Shown here piece after piece: positions 17,131-24,950 of a stretch of 51,987 bases of DNA. Source of the stretch: JAZLIT01 sp045617525. Lineage in GTDB: Bacteria > Bacillota > Bacilli > Bacillales_A > Planococcaceae. Position 1 is the stretch's first letter, and every line of letters begins with the position of its first letter. The stretch is from assembly GCA_045617525.1 (NCBI GenBank), contig JAZLIT010000195.1, positions 1-51,987 of the forward strand, in the 5' to 3' direction. Under the pieces are notes generated by a model, which searched no databases, was not told the origin of the DNA, and saw nothing but the letters and a program-made list of their open reading frames with translations. The translations under genes and the position numbers were made by a program.

Positions 17131-17940
17131 CTATTTTGGGAGATCATCATCTACTGTTTTAATCTTCGTCCGATCAAACACAACGTCCTGATCAATTAAC
17201 GTCTGATCCCCCTCATTTAACTTACTCCAATTAAACGTTGCTTCTCTATCAAGCGAATCCTCGTTCTGCCACACTTCTGGTAATTGCATCTCAGCCAATT
17301 CATTCGACTTATAAATACGCACCGGCGTAGTCTCTGTCGATAGCGCAATCATAATCATTGCGACCGCAACCTGACTTGCCTCAATTGAACGATATTTCTT
17401 CAAGCCTGCAATAAGTAGTGGATTCATTAAATTTAAAACTACGGCACCTACGCGCTCCCCTAATCTAAATTCCTTTCGATTCCCAACTAGTAAAGAAGGG
17501 CGTACAATTGATAACCTTGGGAAATCTAGTTTCCCGAGTTCCGCCTCTAAATTGCCCTTTACGCGGCTATAATAAGCCTTTGAGTTCTGACTTGCCCCCA
17601 TAGCTGAAATAACAATAAAGTGATTCACACCGCGATTTTTTGCAAGAGAAGCAAGTTGCATTGGATACTCAAAATCCACCTTTTCAAATTGCGCACGACT
17701 GCCCGCCGTTTTAATCGTCGTCCCTAGGCAACAAAATACATCATGCGCAAAATCTAAATCCCCTTCCGAAATCTCATCCAACGAGCGAATTCGTTGCACC
17801 AATTTTTCATGCTTATAATCAAGTGGATTTCTCCCAATCGTCAAAACCGATACATAATTTTTATTTTCGCATAATTGCTTCACTAAACTAGAGCCCACTA
17901 AGCCCGTCGCCCCTACTACAATTGCTGAACGCTTACTCAT
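17131..17940 (-). CDS. NAD(P)-binding SDR-like oxidoreductase (YbjT/HTATIP2 type)
   Basis: 269-residue atypical short-chain dehydrogenase. The nucleotide-binding loop is GATGLVGSSLVKQL (near residues 10-23), then DVFCCLGTTIKTAGSRAQFEKVDFEY, the HFIVISAMGAS strand and YYSRVKGNLEAEL with a YxxxK-like pair. The family contains TIP30-like NADPH-binding proteins; the substrate is not known. ATG 17940 is chosen because AAAGGTGG lies seven bases upstream; the longer frame from 17958 would place that site inside the gene. It is divergent from the glycosyltransferase-like gene at 18047. Confidence 0.85.
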   Translation of the reverse strand: MSKRSAIVVGATGLVGSSLVKQLCENKNYVSVLTIGRNPLDYKHEKLVQRIRSLDEISEGDLDFAHDVFCCLGTTIKTAGSRAQFEKVDFEYPMQLASLAKNRGVNHFIVISAMGASQNSKAYYSRVKGNLEAELGKLDFPRLSIVRPSLLVGNRKEFRLGERVGAVVLNLMNPLLIAGLKKYRSIEASQVAVAMIMIALSTETTPVRIYKSNELAEMQLPEVWQNEDSLDREATFNWSKLNEGDQTLIDQDVVFDRTKIKTVDDDLPK

Positions 17941-18046
17941 TTTGCCGCCACCTTTCAATCGAACACTTTTCCTCCCTATATTTTACACATACTTCTGCCA
18001 ATTTCACCATAATCTTAATAGAGAACATTTGGATGGAGGACGAGGC

Positions 18047-19096
18047 ATGAGAAATATCAACGCAACAAAACAAAAAATTGCCATGATTGTTGAGCACTTT
18101 GAATTTAAAGGCTATTACCCATTCGAGCGAGCTGCGATTTTAGCAGAACGGCTTTCGCATGAGACGAGCCTTTTCATATTTTTAAAGAATGCGAACGAAA
18201 CAAGTATTCAGCGCTTTATCTCAATCGGCATAACACCTATTTTATTCGAAAGTTTTAAAGAATTACCGAAAACAATACGCAATTTACAAGTAGATTTAAT
18301 CATTTACGATGGTGCAGATTCAAGCATCGAGCAGGTCGAGCAAATTCGGCCATTTTGCGAAACCCTTGTTCACTTTGATGATTTTGGCGAAGGTGCAATG
18401 CTCGCTAACTTCAACTTAAAGTCGCTCTTTGAAGAACCTCGCGAGCAACCGATTATGAATGAAGTTAATGGCACCTATTTTTTCGCTATTAATGATTTGT
18501 TACAAGATATTCGTGCACAACGCCAATTAAAATTAAAATCGTTCGACGAAGACGCACCACATGTTGTCATTTATTTCGAGGACGGCGATGCCAATAATTT
18601 AACATTCCGCACTTTACGCCACTTAACGCAGCTACATATTCCATTAAAAATATCCGTACTATTAGATGCTGATTACCGCCATTCTACCGACGAACTATCA
18701 ATGATGGCACTATCACGCCGCAACACAAAATTAGTGCGTGATGATTTTGCAATTACAGAGAGTCTAATCAGTGCCGATTGCTTAATTTGTAATAGCTTGT
18801 ACACACCATATAAAGCAGCCTTCATAGGCATCCCTTGCATCACAGCAGCCCAGCATGAACGTGAGCTTTCAAATGCCTTTACTCGTGAGACGAATGGCTT
18901 TATTCATCTAGGTCTTGGTCGTAAAATGAAACAATCTCAAATTCAAAATGCATTAATGGAGCTTCTACTTCATGAATCTCGCCGCGAGCGAGCAGTAAAA
19001 CGCCAGCAAAGCCTCCAACTCGAATTAAATAATGACTTACTTGAAAAGCTAATTTTAGACCTTGCCTATGCGCGCTACAATATCGCCACTAATTAG
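18047..19096 (+). CDS. PseG/SpsG-like GT-B fold glycosyltransferase or nucleotide-sugar hydrolase
   Basis: 349-residue protein with an N-terminal half (MIVEHFEFKGYYPFERAAILAERL, LVHFDDFGEGAMLANFNL) like the PseG/SpsG/MurG superfamily, and a C-terminal half with GIPCITAAQHERELSNAFTRETNGF followed by GLGRK, the nucleotide-binding part of the fold. PseG hydrolyses UDP-linked sugars in pseudaminic acid synthesis, and SpsG acts in spore-coat polysaccharide synthesis, but no partner sugar genes are near. The start ATG 18047 follows GGATGGAGGA; the longer frame from 17942 would run into the divergent gene's start. Function is inference from fold. Confidence 0.65.
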   Translation: MRNINATKQKIAMIVEHFEFKGYYPFERAAILAERLSHETSLFIFLKNANETSIQRFISIGITPILFESFKELPKTIRNLQVDLIIYDGADSSIEQVEQIRPFCETLVHFDDFGEGAMLANFNLKSLFEEPREQPIMNEVNGTYFFAINDLLQDIRAQRQLKLKSFDEDAPHVVIYFEDGDANNLTFRTLRHLTQLHIPLKISVLLDADYRHSTDELSMMALSRRNTKLVRDDFAITESLISADCLICNSLYTPYKAAFIGIPCITAAQHERELSNAFTRETNGFIHLGLGRKMKQSQIQNALMELLLHESRRERAVKRQQSLQLELNNDLLEKLILDLAYARYNIATN

Positions 19097-19208
19097 TTCA
19101 GCAATTATACAGGGCTAGAAAACATTTACGCACAACGGATGAAATTATACGCCCCTCTGTGATACAATATGTGCAGATTAGAAAGATGCCGCAAAGGAGC
19201 CTTCATTT

Positions 19209-19394
19209 ATGCTATCAAAAGACCAACTAAAGCAAGAAATAGCCGAGCTAAAAATGGACTACATTAATTTACAAGGTGACATGGAAAAGCTTGAATCTCT
19301 TGGCCATGCAGGATCAGTAAAACTGGCGCTAACACGTCTTGAAAATATGGAAGCACGACTTGCACAATTAAATAAGCAACTCGCGATGCTTTAA
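19209..19394 (+). CDS. SE1832-family small protein
   Basis: 61 residues, highly charged and helical (MLSKDQLKQEIAELKMDYINLQGDMEKLESLG...). It has the length and layout of the conserved Bacillales SE1832 family, whose function is unknown; the Leu/Glu/Lys pattern suggests a small coiled coil. The start ATG follows AAAGGAG at nine bases. Its last codons (CTCGCG) form one arm of the terminator behind it. TACAAT near 19161 is a possible -10 box. Confidence 0.8.
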   Translation: MLSKDQLKQEIAELKMDYINLQGDMEKLESLGHAGSVKLALTRLENMEARLAQLNKQLAML

Positions 19395-19411
19395 GAGCCG
19401 CGAGTTTTTTT
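19379..19411 (+). terminator. Terminator overlapping the end of the SE1832-type gene
   Basis: ACTCGCG, inside the last codons, pairs with CGCGAGT, followed by seven T. The 3' end of the coding sequence itself is part of the hairpin. Confidence 0.8.
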
Positions 19412-19420
19412 AGTAAATTA

Positions 19421-19460
19421 AAAGGACATACCTCAGGCCAATCGTGCATGAGGATGTCCT
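19421..19460 (+). promoter_or_regulatory. Leader hairpin upstream of ABC-F gene
   Basis: AAGGACATxCCTCA pairs with TGAGGATGTCCTT around a 13-base loop, about 40 bases before the ABC-F start, without a T-run. It may be a 5'-UTR structure or a remnant terminator. Confidence 0.4.
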
Positions 19461-19496
19461 TACTTAACGTAAATACTACTTTTTGGAGGAATAATA

Positions 19497-21077
19497 ATGG
19501 CAATTTTAACAGTAGAAAAATTAGGCCACTCATTCGGTGACCGTACGCTATTTAAAGACGTATCATTCCGCCTTGTTGAGGGAGATCATATCGGTTTAGT
19601 AGGCGCAAACGGTGTTGGGAAATCAACATTAATGGGCATCCTTACAGGCCAAGCAATTCACGATGAAGGTAAAGTTGAGTGGTTACCAAACACGCATTAC
19701 GGATACCTTGATCAGCACACACAGTTAACACAAGGTCGTTCAATGCGCGATGCTTTAAGTGATGCATTCCTACCTCTTTATAAAAAAGAAGAAGAATTAA
19801 ATGAAATCACAATGAAAATGGCTGATCCAGATGCAGATTTAGAGCAACTATTAGAAGATATGGCTGAAATTCAAGATGCACTTGATGCAGGCGACTTCTA
19901 TACATTAGATATGAAAATCGAGGAAGTTGCACGCGGACTTGGTCTAGATGCAATCGGTTTAGATCGCGACGTTTCTGCACTTTCAGGTGGTCAACGTACG
20001 AAAGTATTACTTGCAAAGCTTTTACTAGAAAAGCCGAAAGTTTTACTATTAGATGAGCCTACCAACTACCTTGATGAAGAACATGTTACATGGTTAAAAA
20101 ACTACCTTAAAAACTATCCACATGCATTCCTTCTAATCTCGCATGATACGGAATTTATGAATGAAACTGTAGATGTAATTTTCCAATTAGAATTCTCAAA
20201 ATTAACACGCTACACAGCTACTTATGAAAAATTCATTGAACTTGCGGAAATCAATAAGCGTCAGCACATCGATGCGTATGAAAAGCAGCAGGACTTCATT
20301 AAAAAGCAAGAGGACTTCATCGCGAAAAATAAAGCACGTTATTCAACTTCTGGCCGTGCAAAATCACGTGAAAAGCAACTTGGCCGTTTAGAGCGTATTG
20401 ACCGCCCTGAAACAGCTGTTAAACCAGAATTCCGCTTTAAAGAAGCACGTACGCCAAGCCGTTACGTAGTTGAAGCAGAAAACTTATTAATAGGGTATGA
20501 CAAGGAAAAACCACTTTTACCACCTCTTTCATTCATGATTGAGCGCGGCGAAAAAATTGCCCTTGTCGGTATGAACGGCGTTGGTAAATCAACACTACTA
20601 AAAACAATGCTTGGCAAAGTTAAGCCTTTAGACGGTAAAGTCCTTCTTGGTGAATACATCGCGCCATCTTACTTCGAGCAAGAGGTAAAGGCTGATAAAA
20701 TCACACCAATCGACGACGTATGGAATGCTTTCCCTTCAATGGATCAAGCTCAAATACGTGGAGCACTTGCGAAAGCTGGTTTAAAAACAGACCACATCAC
20801 GCGCCCACTTAACTCTCTATCAGGTGGAGAGCAAGCGAAAGTACGTCTATGTAAGCTAATGATGGACGAAGCAAACTGGTTAATCTTCGATGAGCCCACA
20901 AATCACTTAGACATCGATGCAAAAGAAGAATTAAAGCGTGCAATGAAAGAATTCAAAGGCACAATCGTTCTTGTATCACATGAACCTGAATTCTACGATG
21001 GTTTAGTGACAAAAATTTGGAACGTACAAGACTGGTTCACTACTGGTGAAGTACCAACACTAATCGAAAAAAAATAA
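19497..21077 (+). CDS. ABC-F family ATPase (YfmM-like)
   Basis: 526-residue soluble protein with two ABC domains and no membrane segments. Domain 1 (about 1-255): GANGVGKST, LSGGQRTK, VLLLDEPTNYLD. Linker rich in Lys/Gln (about 250-320), including the conserved arm region. Domain 2 (about 330-526): GMNGVGKST, LSGGEQAK, LIFDEPTNHLD. ABC-F proteins bind the ribosome and act in translation or in antibiotic protection; the closest match I can recall is B. subtilis YfmM. ATG 19497 follows TTGGAGGAATAATA. It is preceded by a hairpin leader and followed by its own terminator. Confidence 0.9.
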   Translation: MAILTVEKLGHSFGDRTLFKDVSFRLVEGDHIGLVGANGVGKSTLMGILTGQAIHDEGKVEWLPNTHYGYLDQHTQLTQGRSMRDALSDAFLPLYKKEEELNEITMKMADPDADLEQLLEDMAEIQDALDAGDFYTLDMKIEEVARGLGLDAIGLDRDVSALSGGQRTKVLLAKLLLEKPKVLLLDEPTNYLDEEHVTWLKNYLKNYPHAFLLISHDTEFMNETVDVIFQLEFSKLTRYTATYEKFIELAEINKRQHIDAYEKQQDFIKKQEDFIAKNKARYSTSGRAKSREKQLGRLERIDRPETAVKPEFRFKEARTPSRYVVEAENLLIGYDKEKPLLPPLSFMIERGEKIALVGMNGVGKSTLLKTMLGKVKPLDGKVLLGEYIAPSYFEQEVKADKITPIDDVWNAFPSMDQAQIRGALAKAGLKTDHITRPLNSLSGGEQAKVRLCKLMMDEANWLIFDEPTNHLDIDAKEELKRAMKEFKGTIVLVSHEPEFYDGLVTKIWNVQDWFTTGEVPTLIEKK

Positions 21078-21085
21078 CCTTTATC

Positions 21086-21122
21086 TAATCCGGTAAACAT
21101 ATTTTATGTGAACCGGATTTTT
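21086..21122 (+). terminator. Terminator of ABC-F gene
   Basis: AATCCGGT/ACCGGATT with ACAT/ATGT inner pairing and a T-run. Confidence 0.85.
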
Positions 21123-21258
21123 CTAGTTTACTCCCAAAAGTAAAAACCCCTCCCCCCCGCTGACATTGCTAAACTTCAAATATTTTGAAACTTTTTTCTT
21201 TAAAAAACGTATATATTAGTATGCATTTGGGTATACATTTAAAGGAATTAAAAATGTC

Positions 21259-21317
21259 TTGAAATACAAATAGCTTAGTAGTAAGATAATATTATATAAA
21301 TATCTTACAAGTAAGCT
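21259..21317 (+). promoter_or_regulatory. SigA-type promoter overlapped by paired palindromic operator sites
   Basis: TTGAAA (21259-21264), 17 bases, TAAGAT (21282-21287). Two 17-base blocks, AGCTTAGTAGTAAGATA (21272-21288) and TATCTTACAAGTAAGCT (21301-21317), are inverted copies at 15 of 17 positions. Each contains its own small palindrome (CTTAG-TA-GTAAG and CTTAC-AA-GTAAG), with centres 30 bases apart. The left site covers the spacer and -10 box, so a repressor bound here should block transcription. The co-transcribed MarR protein is the obvious candidate. Confidence 0.6.
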
Positions 21318-21347
21318 ATCAATAAAAATTTGAAGCGAGGGATTTAC

Positions 21348-21749
21348 ATGACGGTTACAATTTACACTCAATCGAGCTGTTCCTCATCACGAAAAGCACT
21401 AAAATGGTTAAACGAAAATAACATTGCTTATAACGAAAAACGCATTACTTCTCACCCATTAACACTGGCTGAATTTAAAAATATTTTAAGTATGACTGAA
21501 GATGGCACGGATGAAATCATTGCAACAAACTCAAATGATTTCAAAAATCTAGATGCGGATATTGAGCAATTATCAATTCAAGAGTTGTATCAATTGATTC
21601 AAACATACCCACGTATGCTTCGTAGCCCTATTTTAATGGACGATAAACGCATACAAATCGGATACAATGAAATGGATATTCGCCGCTTCATTCCGCGTAA
21701 AGTTCGTGCATTCGAGCTAAATGCGCTACAAAAATTAGCTGTAGAATAA
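21348..21749 (+). CDS. Spx/MgsR-family transcriptional regulator with CxxS motif
   Basis: 133-residue ArsC-like protein that in Bacillales binds the RNA polymerase alpha C-terminal domain and redirects transcription under stress. Shared with Spx are MTEDGTDEII (the glycine needed for alpha binding), the PILMDDKR(I)QIGYNE strand and the RRFIPRKVRAFEL end. In Spx the N-terminus has a Cys-x-x-Cys redox switch; here it is SSCSSSRKA, with Cys11 but Ser14. The redox disulfide therefore cannot form. ATG 21348 follows GCGAGGG. It is co-transcribed with the MarR gene 23 bases downstream. It may be an SpxA2-like paralogue. Confidence 0.88.
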   Translation: MTVTIYTQSSCSSSRKALKWLNENNIAYNEKRITSHPLTLAEFKNILSMTEDGTDEIIATNSNDFKNLDADIEQLSIQELYQLIQTYPRMLRSPILMDDKRIQIGYNEMDIRRFIPRKVRAFELNALQKLAVE

Positions 21750-21772
21750 AGTAGATTTTGGAGTTGAAAGAT

Positions 21773-22195
21773 ATGGATCAACTGCGTCGCGATCAGCTAG
21801 CATCACTTTTCGAATCGATGTCTGCACTTGAAAGAAAAGTTGCAAATGAATGGAATAGCCACAATGAGTTAGGTTTTTCTAAATCACATATTTTAATTTT
21901 AAAATACTTAGCTGACGAAGGCCCAAAACGTCCATCAGCCATCGCTGAACGTTTACAAATAACAACTGGCGGCGTTACCGTTTTAACAACAAAACTCATT
22001 AAAGGCGGATTTATCGAGCGAATTCAAAATGAGGCAGACAAACGCTCTGCCCAAATTCACATTACTGAAGCAGGCTTAGAAATTTTAGAGCAATCACATA
22101 TTCATGTTGATAAGCTGTTCACACTATTATTCGGAATGCTAACCGAAGAAGAAATCGACACATTAAAAAGCATTTTCAACAAATGCGTTAAATAA
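21773..22195 (+). CDS. MarR-family transcriptional regulator
   Basis: 140-residue winged-helix repressor. Its recognition region is KRPSAIAERLQITTGGVTVLTTKLIKGGFIERIQNEADKRSAQIHITEAG, including the wing DKRSAQIHIT. It contains no conserved sensing cysteine near the N-terminus, so the OhrR-type thiol sensing is not obvious. ATG 21773 follows TTGGAG at nine bases. It overlaps no other gene and ends with a strong terminator. With the Spx-like gene it probably forms an autoregulated operon through the palindromes at 21272-21317. Confidence 0.88.
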   Translation: MDQLRRDQLASLFESMSALERKVANEWNSHNELGFSKSHILILKYLADEGPKRPSAIAERLQITTGGVTVLTTKLIKGGFIERIQNEADKRSAQIHITEAGLEILEQSHIHVDKLFTLLFGMLTEEEIDTLKSIFNKCVK

Positions 22196-22198
22196 TAT

Positions 22199-22236
22199 AC
22201 GAGGAAAAGCGGAAACCTGTTTTTCCTCGTTTTTTT
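22199..22236 (+). terminator. Terminator of spx-like/marR operon
   Basis: ACGAGGAAAA pairs with TTTTTCCTCGT, followed by seven T, directly after the MarR stop codon. Confidence 0.88.
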
Positions 22237-22274
22237 GTGTTTAATACTATATCCCCTCTTTGGGCAAATGGGCC

Positions 22275-22433
22275 TTGATTGGCACTCTGGCTCGAATGCA
22301 ATCCTTTAGGTTTCGGCTCCAACTAACAAAATTCGTTCAGCTACTTTCATGATTTTAGTTAGTCGGAGCCATGACCTAAAGAAAAGCGTTGGTCCCTGGA
22401 GTGCCAATCAACTCCCTCCTTTCACAAGAAAAG
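22275..22433. repeat. Structured hairpin repeat, copy A
   Basis: Perfect 13-bp outer arms TTGATTGGCACTC (22275-22287) and GAGTGCCAATCAA (22399-22411), inner arms CTTTAGGT/ACCTAAAG and GGCTCCAACTAAC against GTTAGTCGGAGCC, and a short CCTTTC-ACAA-GAAAAG hairpin to its right. Copies B (37334) and C (51571) share the outer arms and the inner GGAGCC segment (B: TTAGTTAGTTGGAGCC). This copy stands alone, outside any insertion sequence. Confidence 0.75.
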
Positions 22434-22448
22434 AATCCTAAAACCATA

Positions 22449-22485
22449 AAAAACACCGACTGCATCTATTGGCAATCGGTGTTTC
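22449..22485 (-). terminator. Terminator of ECF sigma gene
   Basis: On the minus strand AAACACCGA pairs with TCGGTGTTT and is followed by T-rich sequence. Confidence 0.7.
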
Positions 22486-22591
22486 CTCTTTATCATACCC
22501 GTCCTAGTATTCGAAAGAGTGCTGGGGAAGGAATTCTATATCATTTAGCTGCTACAACCTCGTAATAAGGAATAACAGCTAAAATTAATAA

Positions 22592-23137
22592 CTAAAATGC
22601 GACAGCCTCTGCAATGTTTGCATCTGCCAATAAAATTTCTTTTAAACGTGCCTTTGCACGGAATAAGCGCGATTTCACTGTACCGATTGACACCTTCATT
22701 AACGCTGATATTTCAGCCAACGAAAACTGATCAACATAGAAATACCAAAGCGTCTTTTGATAAATTCCATCTAACTCATTCATCTTCGCTTGAACAAGCT
22801 TTGTGATTTCACCTTTTTCAATTTTTTCTTCTGTAGAAATATCCGTATTGGGAACCAAATCTAAAACTGGTACGTCTAATTGTTCAGGTTGGTTCATCAT
22901 ATATTTGCTGCGGCGCACAGTTTTACGGTAACGATCTCGGAATGTATTCATTGTAATTGTCGTTAACCACGCTTTTAGGTGATCTACTTCCTTCACCGTT
23001 TCTTCATAGCGCACAACTTTAACCCATACTTCCTGCATTAAATCTTCCGCTTCTGTCGTGTTGCGTGTTAGCTTTAAGCATAGATGGTAAATGTAGCGAT
23101 TATATTCGGTATAAATATCCATTAATTGCTCATTCAT
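22592..23137 (-). CDS. ECF-type RNA polymerase sigma factor
   Basis: 181-residue group-4 sigma factor. Region 2 is YRYIYHLCLKLTRNTTEAEDLMQEVWVKVVR, with W-LTTITMNTFRDRYRK, and region 4 (YQKTLWYFYVDQFSLAEISALMKVSIGTVKSRLFRAKARLK) carries the helix-turn-helix. There is no extra C-terminal sensing domain. I take ATG 23137 because GGAGG is eight bases upstream; the ATG at 23146 overlaps that site. Genes for such factors normally sit beside an anti-sigma gene, and none is here: the next gene downstream is more than 300 bases away and the neighbours are unrelated. Its target promoters are unknown. Confidence 0.88.
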   Translation of the reverse strand: MNEQLMDIYTEYNRYIYHLCLKLTRNTTEAEDLMQEVWVKVVRYEETVKEVDHLKAWLTTITMNTFRDRYRKTVRRSKYMMNQPEQLDVPVLDLVPNTDISTEEKIEKGEITKLVQAKMNELDGIYQKTLWYFYVDQFSLAEISALMKVSIGTVKSRLFRAKARLKEILLADANIAEAVAF

Positions 23138-23467
23138 AAGTTTCATCCTCCATTTTATACTTCTATTTGTTACGCATGTTGTCGATTTCGTTTATGTCAC
23201 GCTTCATTGCAAGTATTTTTTGCAAATGACGTTTGATTGAAGGCGGATTGATTTGGCTAGCAAATCTCATCCTATACTTTCCTTCTTGTACTCATTTTCG
23301 CAAATCTTTTACTTACACTCTATCGTATTGGCTTTCAATTCACTTACAGTTATGTAAGGTTAGAAGATTTTTGTTGTAGTCTTAAAATTCACTACTTCGT
23401 TAACTCAAACACCCTGAATCAATATGATATACTGTTTTTATTAAGAAATTTCTAGGAGGAATTATCC
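23138..23467. other. Intergenic region between ECF sigma and dipeptidase
   Basis: About 330 bases, with no gene visible. It contains a good SigA promoter for the dipeptidase (see next entry). No clear ECF-type self-promoter could be picked out for the sigma gene. Confidence 0.5.
23400..23428 (+). promoter_or_regulatory. SigA promoter of dipeptidase gene
   Basis: TTAACT, 17 bases, TATGAT. The dipeptidase starts 40 bases downstream with AGGAGGAA. Confidence 0.6.
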
Positions 23468-24850
23468 ATGTCTATTACTCAACAAGTAGATGCTTATTTT
23501 GCAGAAAATCGCGAAAAGCATTTAAATGAACTAAACGAATTTTTACGTATCCCAAGTATTTCTTCATTATCTGAGCATAAAGAAGACATGCAATCAGCTG
23601 CAAAATGGTTAGCTGAAAAATTAACTTCATTAAATATCGAAAATGTATCGATTGATCAAACAGCCGGTCATCCTGTTGTTTACGGCGAATGGTTACACGC
23701 TGAAGGCAAACCCACGATTCTATTTTACGGTCACTATGATGTGCAACCAGTAGATCCATTAAACCTATGGGACTCTGCACCATTTGAGCCAGAAATTCGC
23801 GATAATAAATTATTTGCACGTGGTTCTTCTGACGATAAAGGCCAGGTATTCATGCACCTTAAAACAATCGAAGCGTTATTCGCAACAACTGGAACACTTC
23901 CTGTAAACGTTAAATTCATCATTGAAGGCGAAGAAGAGATCGGTAGCCCGAACTTACCTGAATATGTTGAAGCTAATAAAGAAAAATTAGCTGCAGACTT
24001 AATTTTAATTTCCGATACAGGTCTTTATGCCCCAGGCAAGCCAGCAGTTTGCTACGGTTTACGCGGCTTAACTGGTGTTCAAATTGACGTTCGTGGTGCA
24101 AAAGGCGACCTACACTCAGGCTTATATGGTGGGGGCGTTCAAAATGCGATTCATGCACTAGCTGAAATTCTTACATCATTCCGCGATGAGCACGGCACGA
24201 TTCAAGTTGAAGGATTTTATGATAACGTCCTTCCTCTAACAGAAGAAGAGCGTCAAGCTTACCGTGATCTTAATCACGATGAAGAAGAGTTAAAAGAAGA
24301 AGTTGGCGTAAAAGAGTTATTCGGCGAAGAAGGCTATTCATTCCTTGAGCAAACTTGGGCTCGACCAACATTAGAAGTAAACGGTGTGTTTGGTGGATTC
24401 TCTGGTGAGGGTATTAAAACAGTATTACCTGCTGAAGCTGGTGCGAAAATTACTTGTCGCCTAGTACCAAATCAAGATCCAGAAGAAATCGTTGCATTAT
24501 TACGTGCACATATCGAAAAATATAAGCCAACTGGTGTTGAAGTAGTCGTTTCAGAGTTCGATAAAGGAAAACCTTTCATCACACCATTCGACCACCCTGT
24601 TATTCAAGCAGCAGGACGCTCATATGAAAAAGTATATGAAGTTCCTACTGCTTATACGCGTGGTGGCGGTTCAATTCCAATCGTTGCATCATTCGATGAA
24701 ATTTTAAAGCAACCTGTTGTATTAATGGGCTTCGGCTTAGCTAGCGAAAATTTCCATGCACCAAATGAACATTTCCATTTAGAGAATTTCGACAAAGGCT
24801 TACGCGTTTTAGCAGATTATCTTTATGAAGTAAGTAATTTAAAACTATAA
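23468..24850 (+). CDS. M20-family dipeptidase
   Basis: 460-residue cytoplasmic metallopeptidase of the PepV/carnosinase-like M20 group. Metal ligands and catalytic residues can be seen: GHYDVQP (His89, catalytic Asp91), RGSSDDKGQ (Asp122), EGEEEIGS (Glu155-157), DTG near 188, RLV-NQDP, and the C-terminal NEHFH. A lid/dimerisation domain covers about residues 210-360. It splits dipeptides to free amino acids; the specificity cannot be read. ATG 23468 follows AGGAGGAATTATCC, and a SigA promoter is 40 bases upstream. It ends in a good terminator. Confidence 0.92.
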   Translation: MSITQQVDAYFAENREKHLNELNEFLRIPSISSLSEHKEDMQSAAKWLAEKLTSLNIENVSIDQTAGHPVVYGEWLHAEGKPTILFYGHYDVQPVDPLNLWDSAPFEPEIRDNKLFARGSSDDKGQVFMHLKTIEALFATTGTLPVNVKFIIEGEEEIGSPNLPEYVEANKEKLAADLILISDTGLYAPGKPAVCYGLRGLTGVQIDVRGAKGDLHSGLYGGGVQNAIHALAEILTSFRDEHGTIQVEGFYDNVLPLTEEERQAYRDLNHDEEELKEEVGVKELFGEEGYSFLEQTWARPTLEVNGVFGGFSGEGIKTVLPAEAGAKITCRLVPNQDPEEIVALLRAHIEKYKPTGVEVVVSEFDKGKPFITPFDHPVIQAAGRSYEKVYEVPTAYTRGGGSIPIVASFDEILKQPVVLMGFGLASENFHAPNEHFHLENFDKGLRVLADYLYEVSNLKL

Positions 24851-24860
24851 AAGTAAACGC

Positions 24861-24890
24861 GGTCGTGCATTAATATGCACGGCCTTTTAT
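24861..24890 (+). terminator. Terminator of dipeptidase gene
   Basis: GGTCGTGCAT pairs with ATGCACGGCC around a TAAT loop and is followed by TTTTATTTAT. Confidence 0.85.
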
Positions 24891-24910
24891 TTATACACTT
24901 TGCCATCAAA

Positions 24911-24945
24911 AAAGGTGTCCTGTGGCAAAAACCACGGGACACCTT
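24911..24945 (-). terminator. Terminator of ctaB
   Basis: AAGGTGTCCTGTGG pairs with CCACGGGACACCTT; on the minus strand it is followed by seven T, just after the ctaB stop codon. Confidence 0.85.
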
Positions 24946-24950
24946 CTTAT

